From Candidatus Megaera endosymbiont of Mesostigma viride (GTDB lineage: Bacteria; Pseudomonadota; Alphaproteobacteria; Rickettsiales; Rickettsiaceae), in NCBI GenBank assembly GCA_020410825.1, contig CP084576.1, positions 372,001 to 436,000 on the forward strand: a stretch of 64,000 nucleotides of DNA, read 5' to 3'. A program made the translations under genes and the position numbers. The notes beneath the pieces are model-generated. The model did no database searches. It was not told the DNA's origin and was given only the letters and a program-made list of their open reading frames with translations. Below are positions 8,968 to 18,132 of the stretch, in pieces; the first letter of the stretch is position 1; each line of letters starts with the position of its first letter.

Positions 8968-9440
8968 TTACTGTGTTGGGTCTTTATCTCCCGTGTCACT
9001 TTCACTGCTTTCACCCGCTAGTGTTAGAAAGCTATCAGTGGCGGCAGTGGTAGTAATTGTGGTAGTCAATGAGGATGTACTTTCAAAAGTTAACCCTAGG
9101 ACACCAGTAATTTTTTGCAATTCAAGAACACAAGTACCATCAAGTGATTCAGAAAAATTTTTTAAAATAGTTGTTGCAATACGAATTGTTAAGCTCTTGG
9201 CAAAAGGGAAATCTTGTTTTGAAAGAAAAACTATTGATTCTACAAATTCTTTTTTTTGATTATTATCTAATTCTAAAATACCTTTTTCCTCAATTGACTT
9301 TTCTATAGAAGTAAGATAAAAGGCTAAAGATGTTCCACTTAACTCCATATATTCAGATAAAATTTTTTTAGCTTCGCAGAATGTGCCTGGTAATTTCTGC
9401 TTACATTTTTTTCTTCATCTATAATTTTTGTTTTACTCAT
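8968..9440 (-). pseudogene. Small Ser/Thr-tailed protein broken by a one-base shift in an A tract
   Basis: An intact frame of 126 aa begins at an internal ATG (9348). The natural start seems to be the ATG at 9438-9440, preceded by GTAAGAAATT and giving MSKTKIIDEEK. The two parts are out of frame by one base, and the junction is a run of seven A (T on the plus strand, 9406-9412). Adding one A gives MSKTKIIDEEKKCKQKLPG running straight into the 126-aa frame, 157 aa in total. The tail is Thr/Ser-rich and ends ESSESDTGDKDPTQ, like the gene upstream (ESSETHTVDENQTQ). It may be a recent pseudogene, a slippage-expressed gene or a sequence error. Function unknown. Confidence 0.7.
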
Positions 9441-9465
9441 AATTTCTTACTATTAGTTTTTTTTA

Positions 9466-9762
9466 TTACTGTGTTTGGTTCTCGTCTACTGTGTGAGTTT
9501 CACTGCTTTCACCCATTGGCTCGGCAGTGACTGCGGGATTCCCATCTATAATTTTTACTTTTAACAATTGAAGTAGCTTATCTGTTGCTCTTTTTCCTTC
9601 TTTCCAAGCCTCTTCTAATGTTTTGCTTTTTTCATCATCCTGTTGATTGCGCACAAAAAGTATGTAATCGGAAGATTCAGAGATTTTCGAAGATATGTTA
9701 AATGTATTCAAATCTGGTAGTTTTAAATTATTTGCTTCTTCAGATAATTTTCTTTTGGTCAT
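9466..9762 (-). CDS. Small hypothetical protein, second member of a three-gene family
   Basis: The 98-aa product is hydrophilic and acidic at its C-terminus, without signal peptide. It shares a short MxK start and the tail pattern GESSETxTxDxxxTQ with the gene downstream at 8968-9440. It lies 25 bases upstream of that gene's ATG and 5 bases after the 288-aa gene, so the three are probably one operon. No known domain. The shared tails, as the most conserved part, could be a secretion or localisation signal; that is speculation. Confidence 0.6.
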   Translation of the reverse strand: MTKRKLSEEANNLKLPDLNTFNISSKISESSDYILFVRNQQDDEKSKTLEEAWKEGKRATDKLLQLLKVKIIDGNPAVTAEPMGESSETHTVDENQTQ

Positions 9763-9767
9763 TTCGA

Positions 9768-10634
9768 TTACTCTGTAGCAGCTGTTGGGTTTTGCCCGGT
9801 TAGCTCTGTACTGGTATCTTGTGTAGCAGCGACTATTGGATCTAATGGAGAAAATAATATAGTACTGGAGTGCAAAGTAGCTATTGTTGTAACAGTACGT
9901 GAAGTAGTTACGGTAGGGTTCATGCTCTCTCCATCAATATAGTCCCCGCCTAAAGGTAAAACAGCAGTGGATACTGCAGTAGTAGTTTGAAGTTCTGAAG
10001 TACTACTAGAGCCTGAGCTAGAAGAAGGTTTTTCAAGGCTAGAAGTTGTGCTAACGCTAGTAGTAGTAGTCGAAGTGGTACTAGAATTGCTGCTGGAATC
10101 TTGGTCTTGGATATAGTCCTCTAATACGGAACGGGCAGCTTCCTTTAGTGAATCGGTGAAATCCTTGGGAAGGCTTTTTAAAAATTCCAGATTTGGAATT
10201 GATCCACCTTCTTCTGGGCTTTTGCTTTTAGGGTATAATATATTTTTCATTACTCTCAACATATAAATTTGCTGATCTTTGGTTAAGCCAGCTAAGGTTT
10301 TCCCTGAATTTACAGCATCCATAATGGCCTGCCCATATTTTGCTCCTTTAAATTCTGCAGCTTCTATCGGATTGGTATTAAATTTGTATAAGGTTTCATA
10401 AAGTGATGTAAAATACTCTCTTATTGGAGGATCTAATGTAGCACTGGAGTCCAAAGTAGCTATGGTTGTAACAGTACGTGAAGTAGTTACGGTAGGGTTC
10501 ATGCTCTCTCCATCAATATAGTCACCGCCTAAAGGTAAAACAGCAGTGGATACTGCAGTAGTAGTTTGAAGTTCTGAGGTACTACTAGAGCTAACAGTTG
10601 TTTTCATTTTCTCTTTTTCTTTTCCTTTACTCAT
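9768..10634 (-). CDS. Ser/Thr-rich protein with two flanking copies of a 50-residue repeat
   Basis: I do not recognise a family. The 288-aa product is a helical core (about residues 67-175, with IREYFTSLYETLYKF and LTKDQQIYMLRVMKNILYP) between two nearly identical repeats of about 50 residues (about 17-66 and 213-262). Each copy reads SSTSELQTTTAVSTAVLPL, then GGDYIDGESMNP, then TVTTSRTVTTIATL. A low-complexity Ser/Thr linker precedes the second copy. No signal peptide or membrane segment. It heads the small three-gene operon. The repeats are 97 percent identical in DNA, so the duplication is recent or maintained by gene conversion. Confidence 0.65.
   Translation of the reverse strand: MSKGKEKEKMKTTVSSSSTSELQTTTAVSTAVLPLGGDYIDGESMNPTVTTSRTVTTIATLDSSATLDPPIREYFTSLYETLYKFNTNPIEAAEFKGAKYGQAIMDAVNSGKTLAGLTKDQQIYMLRVMKNILYPKSKSPEEGGSIPNLEFLKSLPKDFTDSLKEAARSVLEDYIQDQDSSSNSSTTSTTTTSVSTTSSLEKPSSSSGSSSTSELQTTTAVSTAVLPLGGDYIDGESMNPTVTTSRTVTTIATLHSSTILFSPLDPIVAATQDTSTELTGQNPTAATE
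9862..10011 (-). repeat. 150-bp direct repeat, copy 2 (3' end of the gene)
   Basis: This stretch matches 10441-10590 without gaps, with five differences in 150 bases by eye. It encodes the second Ser/Thr-rich repeat of the protein at 9768-10634. Recombination between the copies would delete the helical core in frame. Confidence 0.9.
10441..10590 (-). repeat. 150-bp direct repeat, copy 1 (5' end of the gene)
   Basis: This is the partner of 9862-10011, 579 bases apart, a multiple of three. Similarity weakly continues past the low-coordinate edge of both copies (GGATCTAATG with a small indel). Confidence 0.9.
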
Positions 10635-10816
10635 AAAAAAAACCTCATATTCAAATTGTTAATTTGACAAATTACAATCTTAAAAACTTAATTTATAATT
10701 AAAATTATAATATTAAACCTAACTTAAAGTTGTATGGGTTTTATCTATAGCAAAATAGTTTTTCTTTTGCAAATAGTTTTTCTAAATATTTTGAAATATT
10801 TATTATTATTGATCCG

Positions 10817-10845
10817 TTGACAGTTCTTAGAAGATGGTTTAGCTT
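10817..10845 (+). promoter_or_regulatory. Candidate promoter of tlc
   Basis: TTGACA at 10817-10822 is a perfect -35 box; TAGCTT at 10840-10845 is a weaker -10 after a 17-base spacer. The start would fall near 10852, before the ribosome site at 10877-10883. Confidence 0.45.
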
Positions 10846-10888
10846 CAGCTTCCAAATATAGTGATAGATGAATTATAGGGGAGTTTTA

Positions 10889-12412
10889 ATGTCACAAATA
10901 GCTATTTTGTGGTCAAAGATTAGGCATAGTAAGGTAAGGTATGTAATATGGCCGATTCGGTCGAGCGAGCTACATAAGTTTTTGCCAATGGCTCTGCTGA
11001 TGTTTTTTATACTGCTAAATCAAAATTTAGTACGCAGTATAAAAGATAGTTTTGTTGTTACCATGATTGGTACAGAAATTCTTAGCTTTATAAAACTCTG
11101 GGGTGAAGCACCTATGGGTATATTGTTCGTAATATTATATGTACGTATGTGTAATGTGATGACTACTGAGCAGGTTTTTCGTATAGTAGTTACAGGATTT
11201 CTTGTGTTTTTTGCCTGTTTTGCTTACATTATTTTTCCTAATACTGAGTTTTTTCACCCTGATCCCGAACGAATCAAGACTTATATTGGTCTTTTTCCGC
11301 ATTTTAAATGGTTTATCGTTATGTGGGGAAAATGGAGTTATGTTTTATTTTATATAATGGGTGAGCTTTGGCCGCTAATAATTTTTTGGCTATTTTTTTG
11401 GCAGCTTGCTAATAAAATAACCAAAACTGAGGAAGCCACCAGGTATTATGTGTTTTTTGGGTTGTTTGGGCAGACAAATTTACTCATTTCCGGTAGTATT
11501 ATAATTTATTTTTCTAAGGGGCAGCATTTTTTATTGCCGTTATTTACAGGCATTACCAATTCCTCAGAAGTGATTTTAAAATCAATAACGATACTCCTAT
11601 TGATATCCGGAGTAATCTGTTTGTTATTGCATCGCTACATTGAGATAAAAAATATTGAAACTATCAAGGGTATAATTTTTAAAAATCAAAGAACGGATAT
11701 ATTAAAATTAGGACTTCGGCACAGTGCTAAAATGGTTTTTACCTCAAAATATTTGGCTATTATTTGCATATTAATGGTATCTTACAGCACTTCGATAAAC
11801 TTAATTGAGGGGTTATGGATGTCGAGAACAAAAGCTTTATATCCGGAAACCAAAGATTTTATGGTTTATCAAGGCAATGTGCTATTTTGGACCGGAGTAT
11901 GTACATTAGTTTTTGCTTTTATCGGTAATACCATAGTTAGGCTTTTTGGTTGGTTTTGGGGAGCAGTGCTTACGCCTTTGGTAACGCTAATTGCAGGCGG
12001 AATGTTTTTTGGATTTGTTCTATTAGAAGAGCATTTAAATCAAATATTTGCGACTTTATTACATTTATCGCCTTTAGTCATTATCGTATTTATTGGTGGA
12101 TTACAAAATGTACTTGGTAAAGGTATCAAATATTCTCTTTTTGATGCTACTAAGGAAATGGTTTATATACCACTTGATAAAGAAATGAAAACTAAAGGTA
12201 AAGCAGCAGTGGACATCCTTGGAGCAAAGCTTGGTAAATCAATCGGAGCGTCAGTACAATTCATCACTTTTTCTATTTTTCCAACTGCTCACCATGAAGA
12301 TATAGCAGGGTTTTTAGCTGCTGTATTTGTCATTGTATGCTTAGTATGGGTTTATGGGGTGGTATTATTAAATAGAGATTACAAAAAAGTTCTAAAAGCA
12401 TCAGCAATATAA
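10889..12412 (+). CDS. tlc: ATP/ADP translocase family nucleotide carrier
   Basis: This is an inner-membrane carrier of the Tlc/NTT family, which in Rickettsia and Chlamydia exchanges host ATP for ADP or imports other nucleotides. I start it at ATG 10889 (507 aa) because AGGGGAG at 10877-10883 lies five bases upstream; the earlier ATG at 10868 has no such site. About 12 helices are visible. Family blocks include [38 protein letters not shown]-like [27 protein letters not shown] and [16 protein letters not shown]. Rickettsia has five paralogues with different substrates and the sequence does not show which this is, so ATP/ADP exchange is not assured. Confidence 0.9.
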   Translation: MSQIAILWSKIRHSKVRYVIWPIRSSELHKFLPMALLMFFILLNQNLVRSIKDSFVVTMIGTEILSFIKLWGEAPMGILFVILYVRMCNVMTTEQVFRIVVTGFLVFFACFAYIIFPNTEFFHPDPERIKTYIGLFPHFKWFIVMWGKWSYVLFYIMGELWPLIIFWLFFWQLANKITKTEEATRYYVFFGLFGQTNLLISGSIIIYFSKGQHFLLPLFTGITNSSEVILKSITILLLISGVICLLLHRYIEIKNIETIKGIIFKNQRTDILKLGLRHSAKMVFTSKYLAIICILMVSYSTSINLIEGLWMSRTKALYPETKDFMVYQGNVLFWTGVCTLVFAFIGNTIVRLFGWFWGAVLTPLVTLIAGGMFFGFVLLEEHLNQIFATLLHLSPLVIIVFIGGLQNVLGKGIKYSLFDATKEMVYIPLDKEMKTKGKAAVDILGAKLGKSIGASVQFITFSIFPTAHHEDIAGFLAAVFVIVCLVWVYGVVLLNRDYKKVLKASAI

Positions 12413-12461
12413 AAACTGCTATTTGTATTTAATGATATTATATCTCAGTTGCTTCCATTTA

Positions 12462-12470
12462 TGCTAGAAT
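12462..12470 (+). promoter_or_regulatory. Possible extended -10 promoter of icd
   Basis: TGCTAGAAT fits an extended -10 (TGn plus TAGAAT) 34 bases before the icd ATG. There is no good -35. The same nine bases stand before the next gene at 13987-13995. Confidence 0.35.
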
Positions 12471-12504
12471 TGCAAGAAATGGTTAAAAGTAGGAGAGGTA
12501 TATA

Positions 12505-13953
12505 ATGTCAGAGGTCACTCCAATTACAGTCGCATATGGTGATGGAATAGGTCCTGAAATAATGCAGGCTGTATTGCATATTTTAATGAAAGCAGAGGCA
12601 AAAATCCGTGTCGAAGTGGTTGAAGTAGGTGAGAAATTATATAATAAAAATTATACATCTGGGATTGCACCGGATACCTGGGAATCTATAGAGCGGACAA
12701 AAATTTTGCTTAAAGCTCCAATTACCACTCCGCAAGGAGGGGGCTATAAGAGCCTTAATGTAACTATGAGAAAAACCCTTGGGCTGTATGCTAACGTTAG
12801 GCCTTCCATATCTTATTATCCGTTTGTTAATACTTTGCACCCAAACCTTGATCTTGTGATAATAAGAGAAAACGAAGAAGATCTATATGCCGGTATTGAA
12901 TATAGGCATACTCATAACGTTAGGGAATCAGTAAAATTAATCAGCAGAACCGGATGTGAAAAAATAGTTAGGTATGCTTTTGAATATGCCGTAAAAAATA
13001 ACCGTAAGAAGGTTACATGTTTTAGCAAAGATAATATTATGAAATTCTCTGATGGTATTTTTCATCAGGTTTTTACGGAAATAGCTAAGGAATATCCGGC
13101 TATCGCTAATGAGCATTATATTGTTGATATAGGAACGGCTAGGCTTGCTACTAAACCAGAGATTTTTGACGTAATAGTAACTTCTAATCTTTTTGGTGAT
13201 ATTATTTCCGATGTAACGGCTGAAATTTCAGGGTCTGTCGGGCTTGCGGGATCGGCAAATATCGGCAACGATTTTGCTTTATTTGAAGCAATTCATGGAT
13301 CAGCTCCTGATATAGCAGGAAAAAATATTGCCAACCCATCCGGTTTACTTAATGGAGCAATTATGATGCTGGTCCATATCGGACAGGGAGAGATAGCAGC
13401 TTTAATCGAAAATGCGTGGAAGAAAACCCTTGAAGATGGAGTCCATACCGCTGATATTTACAATACAGAAACATCTACTAAGAAAGTCGGAACTAAAGAA
13501 TTTGCAGAGGAAGTGGTAAAGAGGCTAGGGCACAACCCTTCCAAATTGACGGTAGCAGCTTATAGTTCATCCACAGGACAAAAATCTAAAAGTTTGGGGT
13601 ATGAAATTAATACTAATGAGAAAAAAACTTTGGTAGGCGTGGATATTTTTATCGATATGAATGTAAATTCCGCTCATGATGTTGCTGCTAAGGTAAACCC
13701 CGTAGATGCAGGCCCTATGGTACTTAGAACTATTTCTTCTAAAGGGTTAAAGCTTTGGCCGCGTGAAGAGAGTTTCTTTATGAACTCTGATCATTGGTGT
13801 TGTAGGTTTATGCCTGATTCAGGGGAGATAACCCACCAGGATATTACTAATTTGCTTGGTAAACTAGCTAATGCTAAAATTGATTTTATCAAAGTCGAAA
13901 ATTTATATAATTTTGACGGTAAGCCAGGTTATTCTTTAGCTCAAGGGGAATAG
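12505..13953 (+). CDS. icd: Isocitrate dehydrogenase, long rickettsial form
   Basis: This TCA-cycle enzyme converts isocitrate to 2-oxoglutarate and CO2 with NAD(P)+. At 482 aa it matches the long form of Rickettsia. The N-terminal two thirds hold the family: GDGIGPEI, SLNVTMRKTLGLYANVRP for substrate, RENEEDLYAGIE, and SNLFGDIISDVTAE with metal-binding aspartates. EAIHGSAPDIAGKNIANP is the coenzyme loop. Residues from about 345 on form an extra domain (VDIFIDMNVNSAHDVA, LWPREESFFMNSDHWCCRF) of unknown role, also seen in Thermus-type enzymes. GTAGGAGAGG precedes the ATG. The cofactor cannot be decided by eye. Confidence 0.95.
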   Translation: MSEVTPITVAYGDGIGPEIMQAVLHILMKAEAKIRVEVVEVGEKLYNKNYTSGIAPDTWESIERTKILLKAPITTPQGGGYKSLNVTMRKTLGLYANVRPSISYYPFVNTLHPNLDLVIIRENEEDLYAGIEYRHTHNVRESVKLISRTGCEKIVRYAFEYAVKNNRKKVTCFSKDNIMKFSDGIFHQVFTEIAKEYPAIANEHYIVDIGTARLATKPEIFDVIVTSNLFGDIISDVTAEISGSVGLAGSANIGNDFALFEAIHGSAPDIAGKNIANPSGLLNGAIMMLVHIGQGEIAALIENAWKKTLEDGVHTADIYNTETSTKKVGTKEFAEEVVKRLGHNPSKLTVAAYSSSTGQKSKSLGYEINTNEKKTLVGVDIFIDMNVNSAHDVAAKVNPVDAGPMVLRTISSKGLKLWPREESFFMNSDHWCCRFMPDSGEITHQDITNLLGKLANAKIDFIKVENLYNFDGKPGYSLAQGE

Positions 13954-13986
13954 TTATAATTTAAACTAGATATAATATTTAATTAA

Positions 13987-13995
13987 TGCTAGAAT
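13987..13995 (+). promoter_or_regulatory. Possible extended -10 promoter of the AEC permease gene
   Basis: TGCTAGAAT is identical to the element before icd and lies 38 bases before this ATG. No clear -35 is seen. Confidence 0.3.
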
Positions 13996-14033
13996 GTTCC
14001 TTTTGAGTTTATTATAGCTCCTATAATTTCAAA

Positions 14034-14981
14034 ATGGCAATATTTAGTCTAGTATTTTTTAAAGTCCTTTCGTCTCTGTTAAGTGTAGTTATAGGGTATT
14101 TGTCAGGTAGGTTTTCGAATGTCGAAAAAGATAGTATAGCTTCGTTATTATTTTATTTTGTAGCTCCAATTGTCTTTTTTGCAATTCCAACCAGTACTGA
14201 ACTTACTTTTAATTCCTTAGGAATCACGGGCATTACTTTTATCATATGCAGTTTTCTGGGGTTTTTCAGTTATTGGTTATATGGAAAAATATGGCAGGAT
14301 AGTCATAGGAATATTTTAGCTTTTTCTGCAGGAACAGGTAATAGCGGATATGTAGTTTTACCTGTAGCAACTAGTATATTTAACGACAATACCCTTAGTA
14401 TATATGTTCTTGGGCTAATTGGGATTTCAATTTACGATGCCTCTATCGGCTGTTATTTTTGTGCACGAAGCGTAAGTACCTTTAAAGAAAGTATGCTTAA
14501 GATTGCTAGATTGCCCTTGCTTAATGCTTTCTTTTTAGGATGTACTTTGAGTTTATTAGGGTTTCAGTTACCAAGTTTTTTTCATGAGTTTGTAGCTAAT
14601 ATGAAAGGGGCTTACTCGATCCTTGGTATGGTTATGATTGGTCTTGCTCTCTCTCAAATCAAAAAATTTGAACTGGATTTAAAATTTACGGCAGCAGCTT
14701 TTTCCAGTAAGTTCTTATTTTATCCGATTGCATTTAACATTTTTATTATCTTTGATAGATTTTTTCTGGGATGGTATAATAATGAATACTATAATGCATT
14801 ACAATTACTTTGTGTTGCTCCTCTTGCTACTAACACAATTGTTCTTGCTTCACTTTATAAAATATATCCAGAAAAGGTTGCAACTGCAGTTTTGCTTTCT
14901 TTAATTTTTGTACTTATATACATGCCGGTTATGGCTTTAATCTTCTTACAGGATATTACAGCACCTGTTACTCCTGCCTGA
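14034..14981 (+). CDS. AEC family permease (auxin efflux carrier-like)
   Basis: The 315-aa product is an inner-membrane protein with about 10 hydrophobic helices in two five-helix halves. The conserved first-half motif appears as AGTGNSGYVVLPVATSIF, matching the G-N-x-G-x-x-x-L-P signature of the AEC family, and the second half ends with a crossover region QLLCVAPLATNTIVLAS. Bacterial members carry dicarboxylates such as malate or malonate. The substrate here is not shown by sequence. It follows icd with its own possible promoter. Confidence 0.8.
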   Translation: MAIFSLVFFKVLSSLLSVVIGYLSGRFSNVEKDSIASLLFYFVAPIVFFAIPTSTELTFNSLGITGITFIICSFLGFFSYWLYGKIWQDSHRNILAFSAGTGNSGYVVLPVATSIFNDNTLSIYVLGLIGISIYDASIGCYFCARSVSTFKESMLKIARLPLLNAFFLGCTLSLLGFQLPSFFHEFVANMKGAYSILGMVMIGLALSQIKKFELDLKFTAAAFSSKFLFYPIAFNIFIIFDRFFLGWYNNEYYNALQLLCVAPLATNTIVLASLYKIYPEKVATAVLLSLIFVLIYMPVMALIFLQDITAPVTPA

Positions 14982-15210
14982 TTAGAATGTACTCTACTTA
15001 TGGGTAGTTTTAGATTTATGGTACAGTATTTCTGAATAATAAGATGCAGTAGAATCATATCGTGACTGAAGCTTGTATAAATAAATCCAAACAGTTTTTT
15101 TTAAATTGTTTTTATTGACACAACTAAATAATTTAATTATTACTAAAATAGTTATTAAAAATATGTTAAATAATTGCTATTAAGCAAATAATTTAGAATA
15201 AATATTTATT

Positions 15211-15732
15211 ATGAGAAAAAAAAATATTCTTCGTTTTATATTAAATTTATTTATTGTTTTAGAAATAATTTCAAGTTTATCATTTGCTAATAACGCATTT
15301 ACGCCGGAGAAAATGTTACCAGCTGGTATTGATGAAGCCGAGGTTACAAATCCTTACACCGGAGAAAAAAGAAAAGCAAGAAAGGGGACAGTTGCTGCTA
15401 CAATAAATAACATTGCATTATTAAATAAACTTCTTTTAGAACCTATTTCCTCAGCTGCTTCTGAAAAACTTATAAAAGAATCTATTGATGAAATGCGCAA
15501 ACTAATGCCTTCTTTAAAGGTTATAGGTGTATTTAACATTTTTACCCCTGAAGAATGGTTAAATATTCAAGATAGCAAACAATGGGGAAGGGTAACTTGT
15601 GTTTTGTTATATTTAGAGAAATACCCAGATATCATAAATACTGAAATTAAATTACGAATAAAAGCAATAGAGAAGGCTTCCCCTCCTGCAGATATTACTA
15701 GAATTATAAATGAGCTTAAGCATTTGAAGTAA
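15211..15732 (+). CDS. Secreted hypothetical protein, 173 aa
   Basis: A basic start (MRKKNILRF), a hydrophobic core (about residues 9-25) and a likely cleavage site after SLSFA indicate a Sec signal peptide. The mature part is helical with the motif NPYTGEKRKARKGTVAATIN, then leucine-rich and amphipathic segments. It contains one late Cys and no known domain. A strongly AT-rich upstream region of about 230 bases separates it from the AEC gene. Export is well supported; function is unknown. Confidence 0.65.
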   Translation: MRKKNILRFILNLFIVLEIISSLSFANNAFTPEKMLPAGIDEAEVTNPYTGEKRKARKGTVAATINNIALLNKLLLEPISSAASEKLIKESIDEMRKLMPSLKVIGVFNIFTPEEWLNIQDSKQWGRVTCVLLYLEKYPDIINTEIKLRIKAIEKASPPADITRIINELKHLK

Positions 15733-16129
15733 TCAGTTTCAGGATTCTAGCAATTTAAAACATGTTGTAGAGAATTGATTATTCCGTTGAAAGTAAAAAG
15801 TATATGTTCTTGAATGAGTAATATAATATATTATAAAATAGAGATTTTGTTTAAAACATTCTATAGCACCAAGAAACATTCAAACTTTAAAGGCTTAAAA
15901 GAGTTTTTCCCTGCAAAAGAATGATTTATAAGTAATCCACTATTTACCGTTTTATAGTAGAACAAGCCTTTATAACCAATTAAGTTCTAACAGCTGAGGA
16001 TATTGGAGTAATCTACTCGCAAGAACAACTACTATTAAATTATTTATTTAATAGTAGAAACTACAGTTTTTTGATATTTAGTATCGCCGCGGTACGCAGT
16101 ACTTGTAAGCCTATATTTAGTTCAGCAAC
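15733..16129. other. Intergenic region, about 400 bases
   Basis: This lies between the convergent 173-aa gene and petC. No usable frame. It has a poor-coding mosaic, a perfect inverted repeat at 16029-16057 and a short GC-rich patch (CCGCGGTACGC, near 16087) that stands out from the AT-rich surroundings. It may be the remnant of a lost gene or palindromic element. Confidence 0.4.
16029..16057. terminator. 12-bp inverted repeat downstream of petC
   Basis: CTACTATTAAAT and ATTTAATAGTAG pair perfectly around a 5-nt loop. The stem is AT-rich and lacks an immediate U tract, though a T6 run stands nine bases downstream on the plus strand. It could end transcripts from both convergent genes. Confidence 0.4.
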
Positions 16130-16888
16130 TTAACTTGATATGTTTTTCCAGATTTTCTTTTTTGCTATATAGAAAAATACAGTAAAAACTAAAAGGAAAA
16201 TCATAACCTTTAGACCCATGGACTTTCTATGCTCCATCTCTGGTTCCGCCGCCCATTGCAGGAACACAACCACGTCTTTTGCCATTTGTTCTACGGTTGC
16301 AGGAGTGCCATCAGAAAAAGTGACTTGTCCTTCGGTCAGTGGTGGCGGCATAGCTATTTGCCCGCCTTCAAAATATGGATTATAATATAGACCTGGCATC
16401 AATTTAACGTCAGCCGGTGCATCTTGATAGCCAGATAATAGCGAAAATACATAATTTGGCCCATCCTGTCTTGCTTTTATTATAAGGGAGAGGTCTACCG
16501 GATATGCACCATTATTAGCAGCTCTTGCTGCTTCTTCATTTGGATAAGGTGAGACAAACCTATCAGATGGTAGAGCGGGTCTATCAAACATTTCACCTTC
16601 AGCATTTGGTCCATCCTTAACTGTATACTTTTGAGCAAGCTGCTTTATTTCTGCTTCTGAAAAACCTATATCCTTTAAGTTTCTATAGTATAGATTATGA
16701 TTGCTATGACAGGTAGAACAGACTTCAAGGTAAACTTGAGCTCCCCGCTGAGCTGCTTGCCTATCAAAAGTTCCGAATATCCCTTCAAAAGGCCAAACTA
16801 ATTGCAAAGGCTTTTTTGCTGTAGTATCAGCAATTGTACCAAAACTGCTAAATGATATTAGCAAAGCAATAATAACTCTATTATACAT
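16130..16888 (-). CDS. petC: Ubiquinol-cytochrome c reductase, cytochrome c1
   Basis: This heme c subunit of complex III carries electrons from the Rieske centre to cytochrome c. The 252-aa precursor starts with a signal peptide (VIIALLISFSSFGTIAD). CSTCH (about residues 37-41) is the CxxCH heme site, AMPPPLTEG holds the likely Met ligand, and a C-terminal helix (VMIFLLVFTVFFYIA) anchors it in the inner membrane facing the periplasm. It is the third gene of petA-petB-petC, 36 bases after petB. Heme attachment needs the export system represented nearby by ccmA and ccmB. Confidence 0.96.
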   Translation of the reverse strand: MYNRVIIALLISFSSFGTIADTTAKKPLQLVWPFEGIFGTFDRQAAQRGAQVYLEVCSTCHSNHNLYYRNLKDIGFSEAEIKQLAQKYTVKDGPNAEGEMFDRPALPSDRFVSPYPNEEAARAANNGAYPVDLSLIIKARQDGPNYVFSLLSGYQDAPADVKLMPGLYYNPYFEGGQIAMPPPLTEGQVTFSDGTPATVEQMAKDVVVFLQWAAEPEMEHRKSMGLKVMIFLLVFTVFFYIAKKKIWKNISS

Positions 16889-16924
16889 AATCTGTTCTTT
16901 TTTATCTTTACCTAAATAACGTTA

Positions 16925-18130
16925 TTATTCTGCTGATCCCTTTGGGAGCGGCAGAGGTTTTTCAATTTTAGCAATCAAAGGTACTAAAACAAGAAAATGG
17001 AAAAAATAATAACTAGCTGCAATTCTGCTAACTGTTAGGTAAGGTTCTTCTGCAGGTTTCCCTCCTACATAACCAAGGACTAAACAATCAATTACAAATA
17101 CCCAAAATGCCCATTTATAAAGTGGTCTATAGTTAGCGCTTCTTACCGGTGATTTATCTATCCATGGTAGAAAAAATAAAATCAGAATGCTGCCGAACAT
17201 TAGTACTACGCCTCCGAGTTTTGATGGTACAGCTCTAAGTATTGCATAAAATGGCAGGAAATACCATTCAGGGACAATATGAGCAGGAGTAACTAAAGGA
17301 TTAGCGGGTATGTAATTGTCCGGATGGCCCAGTAAATTTGGTTTGTAGAATATAAAATAGGCAAATATCAACAGGTAAATTCCAAAACCCACAAAATCCT
17401 TTACTGTATAATAAGGGTGAAAAGGAATCATATCTTTTTCTTTTAGCTTCACTCCTTTAGGGTTATTAGACCCATGGGTATGTAGTGACCAAAGATGAAG
17501 AATAACAAGAGCAACAATAATAAAAGGTAATAAGAAATGTAGTGAGTAAAACCGGTTTAAAGTCGGGTTAGCAACTGAAAAACCACCCCATAGCCATGTA
17601 ACAATGCTTTCACCGATAAGCGGTATAGCAGAGAACAGGTTAGTGATCACCGTTGCTCCCCAATAGCTCATTTGCCCCCAGGGTAAAACATATCCCATGA
17701 AAGCTGTAGCCATCATAGTAAGGAAAATAACTAAGCCTATTTGCCATAGCAATTCCCTTGGGGTTTTATAGGAGCCGTAATATAAGCCGCGGAATATATG
17801 CAAATAAACTGCAACAAAGAACATTGATGCCCCAACAGCGTGCATGTATCTAATCAACCACCCGTAATTAACATTACGCATGATTTTTTCTACACTATCA
17901 AATGCGTAGTCTACATGGGGAGTGTAGTGCATAGACAAGACTAAGCCAGTTATTATTTGGATAACAAGAGCAATACCGGCAATCGAACCTAAATTCCACA
18001 TATAATTTAGGTTCTTGGGAGTTTTATAAACAGCAAAATGGGATAAAAATGAGAAAATTGGCAATCTGTAATTTATCCAGGCAATAATCCCATCAGTTTT
18101 AGCTGCATATTGAACTTCATTGTCCTTCAT
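16925..18130 (-). CDS. petB: Ubiquinol-cytochrome c reductase, cytochrome b
   Basis: This is the core membrane subunit of complex III, with two b hemes and both quinone sites. The 401-aa product has eight expected helices. Heme ligands are the His pairs in [16 protein letters not shown] and [20 protein letters not shown]. The Qo-site motif PEWY is in [13 protein letters not shown]. It starts two bases after the petA stop, so translation is probably coupled. Confidence 0.97.
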   Translation of the reverse strand: MKDNEVQYAAKTDGIIAWINYRLPIFSFLSHFAVYKTPKNLNYMWNLGSIAGIALVIQIITGLVLSMHYTPHVDYAFDSVEKIMRNVNYGWLIRYMHAVGASMFFVAVYLHIFRGLYYGSYKTPRELLWQIGLVIFLTMMATAFMGYVLPWGQMSYWGATVITNLFSAIPLIGESIVTWLWGGFSVANPTLNRFYSLHFLLPFIIVALVILHLWSLHTHGSNNPKGVKLKEKDMIPFHPYYTVKDFVGFGIYLLIFAYFIFYKPNLLGHPDNYIPANPLVTPAHIVPEWYFLPFYAILRAVPSKLGGVVLMFGSILILFFLPWIDKSPVRSANYRPLYKWAFWVFVIDCLVLGYVGGKPAEEPYLTVSRIAASYYFFHFLVLVPLIAKIEKPLPLPKGSAE

Positions 18131-18132
18131 AA

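Noticed and set aside
10868-10888. Earlier ATG of tlc
   Set aside because: A good ribosome site lies five bases before ATG 10889, and the added residues do not resemble family starts.
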